64,000 nt of DNA from JAPLDA01 sp043783155 (lineage in GTDB: Bacteria; Bacteroidota; Bacteroidia; AKYH767-A; 2013-40CM-41-45): positions 47,784 to 111,783 of the forward strand of contig JAYVZS010000141.1 in the NCBI GenBank assembly GCA_043783155.1, in the 5' to 3' direction. A program made the translations under genes and the position numbers. The notes beneath the pieces are model-generated. The model was not told where the DNA came from, made no database searches, and saw only the letters and a list, made by a program, of their open reading frames with translations. This document shows positions 35,128 to 44,243 of this stretch, in pieces. The first letter of the stretch is position 1; each line of letters begins with the position of its first letter.

Positions 35128-36417
35128 TTATTTTAATTCACGGTCTTCTTCATCACCAATCAGGTTCTTCAGCATTTCAAAGAAGCTACCTTTCGTTTTT
35201 GTACTCTGCATCACACCTTTTCTTTCTTTATCATTTGCAATAACCGGAACGTCTTTCTTTTTCTTTTCCACTTCCTGGAATCCTTTGATCACAAGTCCGA
35301 CAGCCGTCGCATACATCGGGCTCTTTAATTCTTCCGTTCCGGTTGCAAGATGTTCGTTCGGGTAACCAATGCGTGCGTCCATGCCTGTAATGAATTCAAC
35401 AAGCTGAACAATGTGTTTCAATTGTGCGCCGCCACCGGTAACTACAATCCCGGCAATTAATTTCTTCTCGTAGCCTGAATTTTTGATTTCATAATACACA
35501 TGCTCCACAATCTCTTCCATTCTTGCCTGGATGATATTGGCAAGATTCCGTGCCGAAATTTCTTTCGGACCACGGCCACTCAAACCCGGAATGGAAATAA
35601 TTTCATTCTCCTGGTTCTCGCTCGCCAACGCAGATCCGAATTTTATTTTGAGCAACTCCGCCTGCTTACGAAGTATTGTACATCCTTCTTTGATGTCGTC
35701 AGTAATTACATTTCCGCCAAATGGAATCACAGCAGTGTGGCGAATCACTCCGTCCTGGAAAATCGCGATGTCAGTGGTTCCGCCACCGATATCCACCAAT
35801 ACAACCCCGGCTTCTTTTTCTTCTTCCGTCAACACCGCTTCCGAACTTGCAAGCGGCTCCAGGAAAAGTCCAAGCGTGTGCAATCCCGCACGGGTCACGC
35901 ATTTGTAAATATTTTTTGCAGCCGTTACCTGTCCGGTGATGATGTGGCAGTTGGCTTCAAGACGCATACCCGACATACCGATCGGATTTTTTACTCCCTG
36001 CTCGTTGTCCACGATGTATTCCTGCGGAATCACATGAATGATTTCTTCTCCGGGAGGCATCGCCAGTTTGAACATATCTTCAACAATTGCATCAATGTCG
36101 GTCTGGCTGATTTCATCATCATTCGACTTGCGCGTACGCATGCCCCGATGTTGTAAACTTTTGATGTGCTGACCTGCGATGCCGACATACACATTGTGAA
36201 TGTCAACATTCGATTTTCCTGACGCCTCTTCAACGGAACCTTTAATCGAATCAATCGTGAGCGCGATGTTGCTTACCACTCCGCGTGTAACTCCCAGCGA
36301 TTCCGATTTTCCATAACCGAGAATTTCAATTTTACCGAAGTCGTTCTTTCTGCCTACGATCGTACAGATTTTTGTCGTTCCGATATCCAGCCCGACTACA
36401 ATGTCATTATTTTCCAT
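35128..36417 (-). CDS. ftsA: Cell division protein FtsA
   Basis: Actin-like protein tethering FtsZ to the membrane. The phosphate-1 motif is GLDIGTTKICTIVG (9-22), the SHS2/1C domain follows, the phosphate-2 motif is VLVDIGGGTTDIAIF, and the adenosine motif is GIVVTGGGAQLKHI. The C-terminus ends in an amphipathic helix (SFFEMLKNLIG) for membrane binding. At 429 residues it has the usual length. Its start overlaps the end of ftsQ by 11 bp. Confidence 0.96.
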   Translation of the reverse strand: MENNDIVVGLDIGTTKICTIVGRKNDFGKIEILGYGKSESLGVTRGVVSNIALTIDSIKGSVEEASGKSNVDIHNVYVGIAGQHIKSLQHRGMRTRKSNDDEISQTDIDAIVEDMFKLAMPPGEEIIHVIPQEYIVDNEQGVKNPIGMSGMRLEANCHIITGQVTAAKNIYKCVTRAGLHTLGLFLEPLASSEAVLTEEEKEAGVVLVDIGGGTTDIAIFQDGVIRHTAVIPFGGNVITDDIKEGCTILRKQAELLKIKFGSALASENQENEIISIPGLSGRGPKEISARNLANIIQARMEEIVEHVYYEIKNSGYEKKLIAGIVVTGGGAQLKHIVQLVEFITGMDARIGYPNEHLATGTEELKSPMYATAVGLVIKGFQEVEKKKKDVPVIANDKERKGVMQSTKTKGSFFEMLKNLIGDEEDRELK

Positions 36418-37243
36418 TCGTTATTTTTTTTGTGCAGACTACCTGGTCTTTAAATTTTAAATTGATGGCACTGTATTTATCCCATCCTTGCTTGCTCAGT
36501 CCTTCTTTGTAAAACAGGAAGAGCTTATTAAATTTCTTATCCATTTCTTTTTCATCCCCGAAGATGATGGTGTGATTTCCAACCCGCGGGATCAACTCCA
36601 TGTCTCCGTCTTCGTTTACAAACACTTGCTGCACCTGCTCATTCCAGAATTCATGATGCCTGATATAATCGGCGAGCATGTAAACTTTTTCAATTGCAAG
36701 CGGATGGAAGGATGTGTCATTGACTGCATTTTCTTTCATCGCCCTCACTTTTCCCCCCGCTTCTTTTTCGTAAATGAAACCATTGGCAACAGGCACCGAT
36801 GCTGAATACTTGTCTGACAATGGCATGAACACCCCCTCATCATCAACGTAAAAATTCTCATCGAAGTGATTGATAATCCGGACAATCGGGTTACGCGGAA
36901 CCACCTCAATATTGAGCTTCCCATCAATCGTTGAAAATACTTCAGCGTGCGAAACAAAAGGGTTGTTGTTGATGATATTTTCCAACAAAGAAATGTTAAT
37001 AGAATGTAATGGTTTTCCTTCCAAAGTTCCGAACTTATCCTGTATCGTTTGCATCACATCACCCTTCTCAACAAACGCATGATCGTGTGAATCGTTGATG
37101 GCGATATTCACTTCCGTGCAAAGCATTTCGGACTGTCTCTTTTCAGTGAACCCAACCGTGATGAGGAATCCCACAATCACAACAGTCCACATAGAAACGC
37201 GTGTGACCTCTTTCCAATTAATGTCCTTCAGATTTTTAAACAT
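36407..37243 (-). CDS. ftsQ: Cell division protein FtsQ
   Basis: Bitopic inner-membrane division protein with a short cytoplasmic tail, one transmembrane helix (SMWTVVIVGFLITVGF) and a periplasmic POTRA-like and beta domain; GDVMQTIQDKFGTLEGKPLHS fits the POTRA region. Sequence conservation is low in this family, so the call depends on size, topology and position between murC and ftsA. The ATG at 37243 overlaps the murC stop by 8 bp; an upstream in-frame start at 37261 would add six residues. Confidence 0.88.
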   Translation of the reverse strand: MFKNLKDINWKEVTRVSMWTVVIVGFLITVGFTEKRQSEMLCTEVNIAINDSHDHAFVEKGDVMQTIQDKFGTLEGKPLHSINISLLENIINNNPFVSHAEVFSTIDGKLNIEVVPRNPIVRIINHFDENFYVDDEGVFMPLSDKYSASVPVANGFIYEKEAGGKVRAMKENAVNDTSFHPLAIEKVYMLADYIRHHEFWNEQVQQVFVNEDGDMELIPRVGNHTIIFGDEKEMDKKFNKLFLFYKEGLSKQGWDKYSAINLKFKDQVVCTKKITNGK

Positions 37244-38648
37244 GGTTGTACTTTTTTTCAAGTTGATGTTTTATCGGCAGAACCAACTGATCAATATCTC
37301 CCGCGCCCAATGTCAGCAAAACATCAACGTTTCTTTTATTCAATTCGTTTAAAACATCGTTGGCCGTGCAGAGTACTTTATCTTTAATCGTCACTTTTTC
37401 AAAAATCACTTCTGATGTAATTCCGGGAATCGGAAGTTCGCGTGCCGGATAAATATCAAACAGTATGAGCGAGTCAAGCATCGAAAGGCTGTTGGCAAAA
37501 CCGTCAACGAAATCGCGTGTACGCGAATACAGGTGAGGTTGAAAGATACCGGTCAACTTTCTTCCCGGATACAATTCGCGCGTGGACGAAATGCAGGCAC
37601 GTAATTCTTCGGGATGATGCGCGTAGTCATCAATAAAAACTACTTTATCAGTCTGCAACTGGTAATCGAATCGTCTTTTTACACCGGTATACGAATGCAT
37701 GGCTGCTGAAATTTTTTCAGCGCTAATGTCCAGTTGCCGCGCAGCTGCAATCGCCGCAACCGCATTTTCCACATTGTGCATTCCCGGCATTTCAGAAGAA
37801 AGATCCCGGATGGAACTACTGCTGTTGTTCCAGTCGAAATGCATCTTGTGATTTTCAATCCTGATATCGGACGCGGAATAATCGCAATGATTGGTCAGTG
37901 AGTATTCCGCTTTCTTTACTTTCAAATCATCCAGCGGAAGCCCTTTTTTATAAATCAGCTTTCCTCCCGGTTTCAGCTGCTGCGCAAACAGCCGATATGA
38001 ATCTTCGAGGTATTTTTTATCACCGTAAATATCGAGGTGATCAGCGTCCATGGAGGTAATAACGGCAACATCAGGATGCAGGGTGAGGAATGACCGGTCG
38101 TATTCATCCGCTTCCACCACAAAAATATTTTTCTTTGAAGGATCTTTTGAAAGCAAAAGATTCGAATGATAATTTTTCGAAATACCTCCGAGAAACGCAG
38201 TGCAATTTACACCCGATGATTTCAAAATGTGAGCAATCATAGAAGACGTCGTGGTCTTCCCATGAGTGCCTGCAACGGCAATCGTGAAATTATTTTCGGT
38301 AATCATGCCCAATACTTCAGCACGCTTTTTTACTGTGTATTCATTGTCGAGAAAATAATTCAACTCACTGTGGCTTTTGGGAACGGCAGGTGTATAGATA
38401 ATAAGTGTATTGTGAATGACATCTTGTGGATTCAGTTGCGAATGACGAATCGCTGCCGGAATGTTACGTATGTTGTCGGAAAAATGAATGTTAATTCCTT
38501 CGTCGATCAATTCATCGGTTAACACGGTAGACGTTTTATCATACCCCGACACAACTTTCCCCTGCGCGTTGAAATACCTCGCCAATGCTGACATTCCAAT
38601 GCCACCAATACCAATGAAATAAACGTTCTCTATGTTTTCGAAACTCAT
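37236..38648 (-). CDS. murC: UDP-N-acetylmuramate--L-alanine ligase MurC
   Basis: Cytoplasmic ATP-dependent ligase adding L-Ala to UDP-MurNAc, the first peptide step of peptidoglycan synthesis. The N-terminal Rossmann motif is IGIGGIGMSALARYF (12-26), the P-loop is GTHGKTTT (127-134), and EADEYDRSFL plus DDYAHHPEELRA are MurC-type active-site motifs. Length 470 is normal. Upstream, toward murG, lies an unrelated ORF6N gene that ends 1 bp before this start. Confidence 0.96.
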   Translation of the reverse strand: MSFENIENVYFIGIGGIGMSALARYFNAQGKVVSGYDKTSTVLTDELIDEGINIHFSDNIRNIPAAIRHSQLNPQDVIHNTLIIYTPAVPKSHSELNYFLDNEYTVKKRAEVLGMITENNFTIAVAGTHGKTTTSSMIAHILKSSGVNCTAFLGGISKNYHSNLLLSKDPSKKNIFVVEADEYDRSFLTLHPDVAVITSMDADHLDIYGDKKYLEDSYRLFAQQLKPGGKLIYKKGLPLDDLKVKKAEYSLTNHCDYSASDIRIENHKMHFDWNNSSSSIRDLSSEMPGMHNVENAVAAIAAARQLDISAEKISAAMHSYTGVKRRFDYQLQTDKVVFIDDYAHHPEELRACISSTRELYPGRKLTGIFQPHLYSRTRDFVDGFANSLSMLDSLILFDIYPARELPIPGITSEVIFEKVTIKDKVLCTANDVLNELNKRNVDVLLTLGAGDIDQLVLPIKHQLEKKYNHV

Positions 38649-38649
38649 G

Positions 38650-39102
38650 TTAGCCTTTACTGATTTTAAAACCGATTCTCTTTCTTGGTTTTACTTTCTT
38701 CTTCTCTAAGAGAAGATAGTTTAGTACCTCGAACACTTTTTCAAATTGTCCGTCATACTTCTTCTCCAATTCTTTTATTTTCTGAAATAACTCCTTATTT
38801 GTTAGCGCAAACTCCCTCAGTTTCCCGAATGTTCGCATTATCTCAATGTTCACCGCAATTGCACGATCGCTATTTAATACTGATGAAAGCATAGCAACGC
38901 CATATTCTGTAAACACAAAAGGAATTGTTCTTCTCCCTCCCCAACTTGATATTGCAAATTGCAAGATCAAGTTTTTAAACTCTTCTTCTGTCGGTTGAAA
39001 CATAAAATCTTTTGGAAAACATTTCATATTTCTTTTAACCGCAAGGTTTAAGTTACCTGTAGTAGTTACTCCATATAGTTTAGCCAAATCATTATCAAAC
39101 AT
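38650..39102 (-). CDS. ORF6N-domain protein, N-terminally truncated by an in-frame TGA
   Basis: Phage-type DNA-binding protein family (ORF6N, related to KilA-N). The visible product is MFDNDLAKLYGVTTTGNLNL, AVKRNMKCFPKDFMFQPTEE, SSWGGRRTIPFVFTEYGVAM and LSSVLNSDRAIAVNIEIMRTF, with a short coiled-coil tail. Upstream in the same frame the expected N-terminal motif is present as IYEI-stop-GVKVMFD: the Arg codon of the I-R-G motif is TGA (39117-39115). Either the gene is dead or translation starts at the internal ATG at 39102, which is preceded by GAGG. It sits between murG and murC and interrupts the otherwise standard dcw order, which suggests insertion. Confidence 0.8.
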   Translation of the reverse strand: MFDNDLAKLYGVTTTGNLNLAVKRNMKCFPKDFMFQPTEEEFKNLILQFAISSWGGRRTIPFVFTEYGVAMLSSVLNSDRAIAVNIEIMRTFGKLREFALTNKELFQKIKELEKKYDGQFEKVFEVLNYLLLEKKKVKPRKRIGFKISKG

Positions 39103-39227
39103 GACTTTTACACCTCAGATTTCATAAATCAGATTTACATATAAAACGGATTTATCTAATGCTCTTGACACTTTTTCTCTTTTTTCGTCAACTGTTTATC
39201 AAAATCTTGAGCTTGCAATTTGCAATA

Positions 39228-40340
39228 TCAAGACGTCTGAATTATTTTATAAATTTCTTCAACAATTTTCTCGGCCGAATTTCTCAATGCCATCTTTGAA
39301 ATATTTTCTTTCAATGATTTCTGTTTGGTTTCATCACCGATCAAACCAATTGCTGCTTCTACCAATTTATCTTTCGCTTCAGCATCTGTAATTAATATCG
39401 CTGCATTCTTATTGACTAATGCCATTGCATTTTTAGTCTGATGATCTTCCGCAACATTTGGCGACGGTACAAGAATCGCCGGCTTAGCAACCAGCGCCAG
39501 TTCAGAAACGGAACTTGCTCCTGCGCGCGACACAACGATATCAGCAGCTGCATACGCCAAATCCATCCGTTGAATAAATTCAAACGCGCTGATTCCGTTT
39601 TTATCCAATCCGGTTGTCAAGGTCTTTGCTTTGGTATAAAAAAACTTTCCCGTTTGCCAGATCAGTTGAATATTTTTTCCGTTCAACTTTTCCAGTCCTC
39701 CCGCAATACTTTCATTGATGGTTCTCGCTCCCAGGCTTCCGCCAATTACTAAAATCGTTTTCTTCTCTTTCGACAATCCGAAAAAATTCAATGCTTCCTC
39801 ACGCTTTCCTACCACATTCAGGATATCCTGTCGCACAGGATTTCCGGTGATCACAATTTTTTCTTTCGGGAAATAATTTTCCAACCCATCGTATGCCACA
39901 CATATTCTCTGAACCCTCTTCGACAACATTTTATTGGTGACGCCCGCATAAGAATTCTGTTCCTGGATCAACGAAGGAATTTTCATGGATGTAGCAGCAT
40001 ACAGCAGCGGAGCACTTGCATAACCGCCGACTCCCACTGCGGCATCCGGATTAAATTCTTTTATAATTTTCTTCGCCTTCATTATACTTGATATCACTTT
40101 AAATGGCACTAATAAATTCGACAGCGTCAATTTCCGTTGAATGCCACTGATGTTCAGTCCTGTTATTTTATATCCCGCCGCAGGAACTTTCTCCATTTCC
40201 ATTCGTCCTGTCGCTCCCACAAACAAAATTTCATTTTCATTGTTTACCGTTTTCAATGCATTGGCGATGGCAATTGCAGGAAAAATGTGTCCGCCTGTTC
40301 CTCCTCCGCTGATGATCACTTTTATTCTACGCCGCTGCAA
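39228..40340 (-). CDS. murG: UDP-GlcNAc--lipid I N-acetylglucosaminyltransferase MurG
   Basis: Peripheral membrane GT28 glycosyltransferase converting lipid I to lipid II. The glycine-rich loop GGGTGGHIFPAIAIA is at 12-26, VGVGGYASAP follows, and the UDP-GlcNAc-binding region has VIGGSLGARTINE, WQTGK, DIVVSRAGASSVSEL and AEDHQTKNAMAL. Length 370 is typical. Its start overlaps the ftsW end by 14 bp. The 125 bp after it hold the degenerate N-terminal part of the ORF6N gene. Confidence 0.96.
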   Translation of the reverse strand: MQRRRIKVIISGGGTGGHIFPAIAIANALKTVNNENEILFVGATGRMEMEKVPAAGYKITGLNISGIQRKLTLSNLLVPFKVISSIMKAKKIIKEFNPDAAVGVGGYASAPLLYAATSMKIPSLIQEQNSYAGVTNKMLSKRVQRICVAYDGLENYFPKEKIVITGNPVRQDILNVVGKREEALNFFGLSKEKKTILVIGGSLGARTINESIAGGLEKLNGKNIQLIWQTGKFFYTKAKTLTTGLDKNGISAFEFIQRMDLAYAAADIVVSRAGASSVSELALVAKPAILVPSPNVAEDHQTKNAMALVNKNAAILITDAEAKDKLVEAAIGLIGDETKQKSLKENISKMALRNSAEKIVEEIYKIIQTS

Positions 40341-41490
40341 GTTCTGCTCCTCCTTCTTTCTTTTCCTTCTCTACCTGGCGGCTTACACTTAACACAATAC
40401 CGATTGAAAGACTTGTAAACCAGATGGAAGTTCCTCCCATGCTCAGCATCGGCAACGGTTGCCCGGTAACGGGAAATAAATTCACCGCGACGGCCATGTT
40501 AATCATTGCCTGGAAAACAAGACTGAATGTACAGCCCACAGCCAGCAAGGTTCCGAATGCCATCGGGCTGTGTTTGATAAACCGGATCACGCGATAGAAT
40601 AAAAGAATGTAGAGAAAAATAATGAATACCCCTCCCAACAACCCTTCTTCCTCGATGATGATGGCGTAAATAAAATCTGAATATGGATGCGGCAGAAAGT
40701 TTTTCTGCGTACTGTGGCCTGGAAATTTTCCAATCAATCCGCCGGTAGCAATGGCAATCTTCGCCTGCTGCGTCTGGTAATTTCCCTGGTCGTCACCCTT
40801 TACAAAATTTTCAATCCGTGCTTTCCATGTTCCGACACGTCCCTGGCTTTTTGATAACAAAGCGATGCCGATAAATAAGGAGACGCATACAATACCAATT
40901 AATCCCATGATCATAATATATTTCATGTTGATTCTTCCAATAAGCATCAGGAAACAACAGGTCGCAAATAAAACTGCCGCCGTTGAAAAGTTCGCGGGTA
41001 AAATCAAACCACAAATGATGAGTACTGGAAGCATGATGGGAATAAAAGCGGTTTTAAAATCTTTGATATTCTCCTGCTTCTTCGACAACATGCGCGCTAC
41101 AAACATGATCAATGCAAGCTTGGCAAGATCGGATGTCTGGAACGAAAGATTGATTCCCGGTAACGTCAGCCAGCGACTCGCTTCATTCAAATTTGTTCCC
41201 ATTACGAGCGTCAGTGCAAGCAACGGAATGGCGAGCAACAACGCGATTTGTGAGATGCGGGAGTAATAGGTGTATTTAACAAGATGCGCAGCATACATCA
41301 ACCCGATTCCAAACACGAGAATGAATAAATGTTTCATCAGGTAATATTCCGTATTGCCGCTTTTGTATCTGTATGCAAGCGTGCCGGTCGAACTATACAC
41401 AGCTACCAATGAAAACAGCGAGAGAAAGAAAACAATCATCCAGATTGTTCTGTCTCCTCTGAAATATTTATCGAGCCAGGTTACGTGCAT
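40327..41490 (-). CDS. ftsW: SEDS glycosyltransferase FtsW
   Basis: Polytopic septal peptidoglycan polymerase of the SEDS family with about ten transmembrane helices. Blocks seen are SLFSLVAVYSS, GINLSFQTSDLAKLALIMF (the conserved E/D-L-A-K helix), GGLIGKFPGHSTQKNFLPHP, YSDFIYAIIIEEEGLLGG and TGQPLPMLSMGGTS. These fit FtsW/RodA; its place between murD and murG next to ftsI supports FtsW. Length 387 is normal. Confidence 0.94.
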   Translation of the reverse strand: MHVTWLDKYFRGDRTIWMIVFFLSLFSLVAVYSSTGTLAYRYKSGNTEYYLMKHLFILVFGIGLMYAAHLVKYTYYSRISQIALLLAIPLLALTLVMGTNLNEASRWLTLPGINLSFQTSDLAKLALIMFVARMLSKKQENIKDFKTAFIPIMLPVLIICGLILPANFSTAAVLFATCCFLMLIGRINMKYIMIMGLIGIVCVSLFIGIALLSKSQGRVGTWKARIENFVKGDDQGNYQTQQAKIAIATGGLIGKFPGHSTQKNFLPHPYSDFIYAIIIEEEGLLGGVFIIFLYILLFYRVIRFIKHSPMAFGTLLAVGCTFSLVFQAMINMAVAVNLFPVTGQPLPMLSMGGTSIWFTSLSIGIVLSVSRQVEKEKKEGGAELAAA

Positions 41491-41554
41491 TGAGGTGTGG
41501 GTTATATTTACTTATCGATCTATATATAATTTATTCTTTTTATAGCAATCAGTT

Positions 41555-41625
41555 CGGATTGCGAATTTGAAATTACAGATTGCCGCGTCGCGGTCAATTC
41601 GAAATTTTAAATCCGAAATCCGCAA
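41555..41625. repeat. Degenerate micro-repeat/inverted repeat between ftsW and murD
   Basis: The 140-bp gap holds CGGATTGCGAATTTGAAATT and, inverted, AATTCGAAATTTTAAATCCG, with a GC-rich centre. The same word family occurs after ftsZ near 33354-33385. It is the largest gap without a gene in the dcw operon and may form a hairpin in the mRNA; no promoter motif stands out. Confidence 0.45.
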
Positions 41626-41630
41626 TGTAT

Positions 41631-42968
41631 TTACAGCGCTTTCACCGCTTTCTTAAACTGTCTTCCACGGTCTTCATAATTCTCGAACAGGTCGAAACTG
41701 GCGCAGGCAGGCGATAGCAAAACGACATCTCCGATTTTTCCAAGACGATACGATGCATTCACCGCCTCTTCTGCCGATGCGGTTTCAACAATTGTTTCCA
41801 CCACTCCTTTAAATGCTTTGATGATTTTTTTATTCTCCTTACCGAGACAAACGATTGCCTTTACTTTTTCTTTTACAAGATCGTGCAGCATTTCATAATC
41901 GTTTCCTTTGTCGACTCCGCCAAGAATCAGGATAACAGGTTTGTTAAACGTTTCTAATGCATACCAGGTCGAATTGACGTTGGTCGCTTTCGAATCGTTC
42001 ACGAATTCGATTCCGTGAACGTTGGAAACATGTTCGAGGCGATGTTCGATGCTTCGAAAATCAGAGAGACTGTCTCTTACAATTTCTTTTCGCAGATCAA
42101 GTACGCGTGCTGCAATACCTGCTGCCATTGAGTTGTAAAGATTGTGTTTACCTTGTAATGCCAGTTCATGGATGTTCATAGTGTATTGATTAGTGTTAGT
42201 TTGAATGTTCATTGTGTCGTTGTTAAGCCATGCTCCTTTTTGCAGTTTTTTTTTTATGGAGAATGGGAGTTGTTGTGCTTTGATCGTGTCGTCTGATTTA
42301 TATTGATTCGTAATCTCATCATCGGCGCAATAGATGAAGGTGTCGTCCTCTGTCTGGTTTTGTGTAATTCTGAATTTCGAGTTCACATAATTTTTCAGTT
42401 CGTTGTCGTACCGGTCCAGATGATCGGGGGTGATGTTCGTAAGAATGGCGATGTCGCATTTGAATTTGTACATGCCATCCAACTGAAAGCTGCTCAGCTC
42501 AAGCACGTAATAATCACGATCGTTCTCCGCCACCTGCAACGCGAAACTTTTTCCGACGTTTCCCGCCAATCCCACATTCAGTCCGGCTTTTTCGAGGATG
42601 TGATACGTAAGCATCGTCGTTGTCGTCTTCCCGTTTGTTCCTGTAATGCCAATCATTTTTGCTTTCGTGTACCGTCCTGCGAATTCGATTTCAGAGATGA
42701 CAGGAATATTTTCCGCCTTGATCTTCTGAATGAGTTCCGCCTTGTCCGAAATACCCGGACTTTTTATTATTTCATCTGCGTTTAAAATTTTTTCTTCGCT
42801 GTGTTGTCCTTCTTCGAATGTGACTGCATACTTCTTCAACACTTCTTTATATTGATCCGTGATCTTTCCTTTGTCGGAAACGAATACCTCAAAACCCTTC
42901 TTTAGCGCCAGCACTGCTGCACCTGTTCCGCTTTCCGCGGCTCCGAGTATGACAATGCGTTTGCTCAT
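41631..42968 (-). CDS. murD: UDP-N-acetylmuramoylalanine--D-glutamate ligase MurD
   Basis: Cytoplasmic Mur ligase adding D-Glu to UDP-MurNAc-L-Ala. The N-terminal Rossmann motif ILGAAESGTGAAVLA (7-21) and the P-loop TGTNGKTTT (109-117) are clear. LELSSFQLD, NITPDHLDRY, EHRLEHVSNVHGIEFVNDSKATN and LSPACASFDLFENYEDRG are MurD signatures. Length 445 is normal. Its start codon overlaps the mraY stop by one base. Confidence 0.96.
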   Translation of the reverse strand: MSKRIVILGAAESGTGAAVLALKKGFEVFVSDKGKITDQYKEVLKKYAVTFEEGQHSEEKILNADEIIKSPGISDKAELIQKIKAENIPVISEIEFAGRYTKAKMIGITGTNGKTTTTMLTYHILEKAGLNVGLAGNVGKSFALQVAENDRDYYVLELSSFQLDGMYKFKCDIAILTNITPDHLDRYDNELKNYVNSKFRITQNQTEDDTFIYCADDEITNQYKSDDTIKAQQLPFSIKKKLQKGAWLNNDTMNIQTNTNQYTMNIHELALQGKHNLYNSMAAGIAARVLDLRKEIVRDSLSDFRSIEHRLEHVSNVHGIEFVNDSKATNVNSTWYALETFNKPVILILGGVDKGNDYEMLHDLVKEKVKAIVCLGKENKKIIKAFKGVVETIVETASAEEAVNASYRLGKIGDVVLLSPACASFDLFENYEDRGRQFKKAVKAL

Positions 42969-44242
42969 TACCTCAGCTTGAGTGTTACGAATGTGACAAC
43001 GGCCAGCATGATTCCGATAATCAGGAAACGCGTTACTATTTTTGATTCGTGGTATCCCTTCTTCTGAAAATGATGATGCAGCGGCGACATCCTGAACAAC
43101 CGATGGTCACGCGCATATTCAATTCCGCGTTTCCTCTTTTGGTATTTGAAATACGATACCTGCAGTACGACTGATAAACTTTCGATAAAAAATATTCCGC
43201 AGAGAATCGGAATCAGCAACTCTTTTCGAATCGCAATGGCAAACGTTGCAATAATTCCTCCCAACGCAAGACTTCCTGTATCGCCCATGAACACCTGCGC
43301 CGGATACGCGTTGTACCAGAGAAAACCGACACACGCTCCCACAAACGCGCCGATGAACACCACGAGCTCTCCTGTATTCGGGATGTACATGATGTTGAGA
43401 TAATTTGCGAACACGACGTTACCCGACACGTATGCAAGTATCCCAAGTGTTCCACCAATGATGGCTGATGTTCCCGTTGCTAATCCGTCAATTCCATCTG
43501 TGATGTTCGCACCGTTGGAAACAGCGGTGATGATGAGAATGACAAACGGGATAAAAATGATCCATGCATATTTTTTGTAACCAGGCCCCATCCATGCAAG
43601 CAGCGATGCATAATCAAACTCGTTGTTCTTGTAAAAAGGAATAGTGGTTTTTGTCTCCTTGATATTTTCCGGTGAATACAGGTAATTTTCATTCCTCCGC
43701 ATATCATCCACAATATTTTTTGTGTCGCGTGTTACTTTTATTTCTTCAGAAGAAACCATCTTCTCTCTTACAATCACATACGGGTTGAAATAAAGCGTAC
43801 AACCGATGATGATTCCTAGTCCCACCTGCCCGAGAATTTTAAACTTTCCCGCCAATCCTGCTTTGTCTTTTTTAAACACTTTGATGTAGTCATCAATAAA
43901 TCCGATGAGCCCGAGCCAAACGGTTGTCACAATCATAATGACGACATACACATTCAGCAGTCGCGCGAATAAAAGTGTCGGAATAAGAATGGCGGAAAGA
44001 ATGATAAACCCGCCCATTGTAGGAGTGCCTTGTTTTGCTTTCTCCCCATCTAATCCAAGGTCACGCACGGTTTCGCCGATCTGTTTTTTTCTCAGGTAAC
44101 GGATAATTCTTCCGCCGAAAACCATTGATATCAGTAATGAGAATATCACAGCGCATGCCGCACGGAACGAGATGTATTGAAACACACCAGCTCCCGGAAA
44201 GTCAAATTTTTTATGCAGATATGCGAACAGGTAATACAGCAT
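42968..44242 (-). CDS. mraY: Phospho-N-acetylmuramoyl-pentapeptide transferase MraY
   Basis: Integral membrane enzyme making lipid I from UDP-MurNAc-pentapeptide and undecaprenyl phosphate. Motifs are KAKQGTPTMGGFIIL, LIGFIDDYIKVFKKDKAGL with the Asp pair, SNGANITDGIDGLATG and VFMGDTGSLALGG, and the C-terminal SPLHHHFQKKG. A loop of about 60 residues (roughly 155-215) after the third motif makes it longer (424) than the E. coli enzyme, as usual in Bacteroidota. It starts 1 bp from the murE stop. Confidence 0.96.
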   Translation of the reverse strand: MLYYLFAYLHKKFDFPGAGVFQYISFRAACAVIFSLLISMVFGGRIIRYLRKKQIGETVRDLGLDGEKAKQGTPTMGGFIILSAILIPTLLFARLLNVYVVIMIVTTVWLGLIGFIDDYIKVFKKDKAGLAGKFKILGQVGLGIIIGCTLYFNPYVIVREKMVSSEEIKVTRDTKNIVDDMRRNENYLYSPENIKETKTTIPFYKNNEFDYASLLAWMGPGYKKYAWIIFIPFVILIITAVSNGANITDGIDGLATGTSAIIGGTLGILAYVSGNVVFANYLNIMYIPNTGELVVFIGAFVGACVGFLWYNAYPAQVFMGDTGSLALGGIIATFAIAIRKELLIPILCGIFFIESLSVVLQVSYFKYQKRKRGIEYARDHRLFRMSPLHHHFQKKGYHESKIVTRFLIIGIMLAVVTFVTLKLR

Positions 44243-44243
44243 C

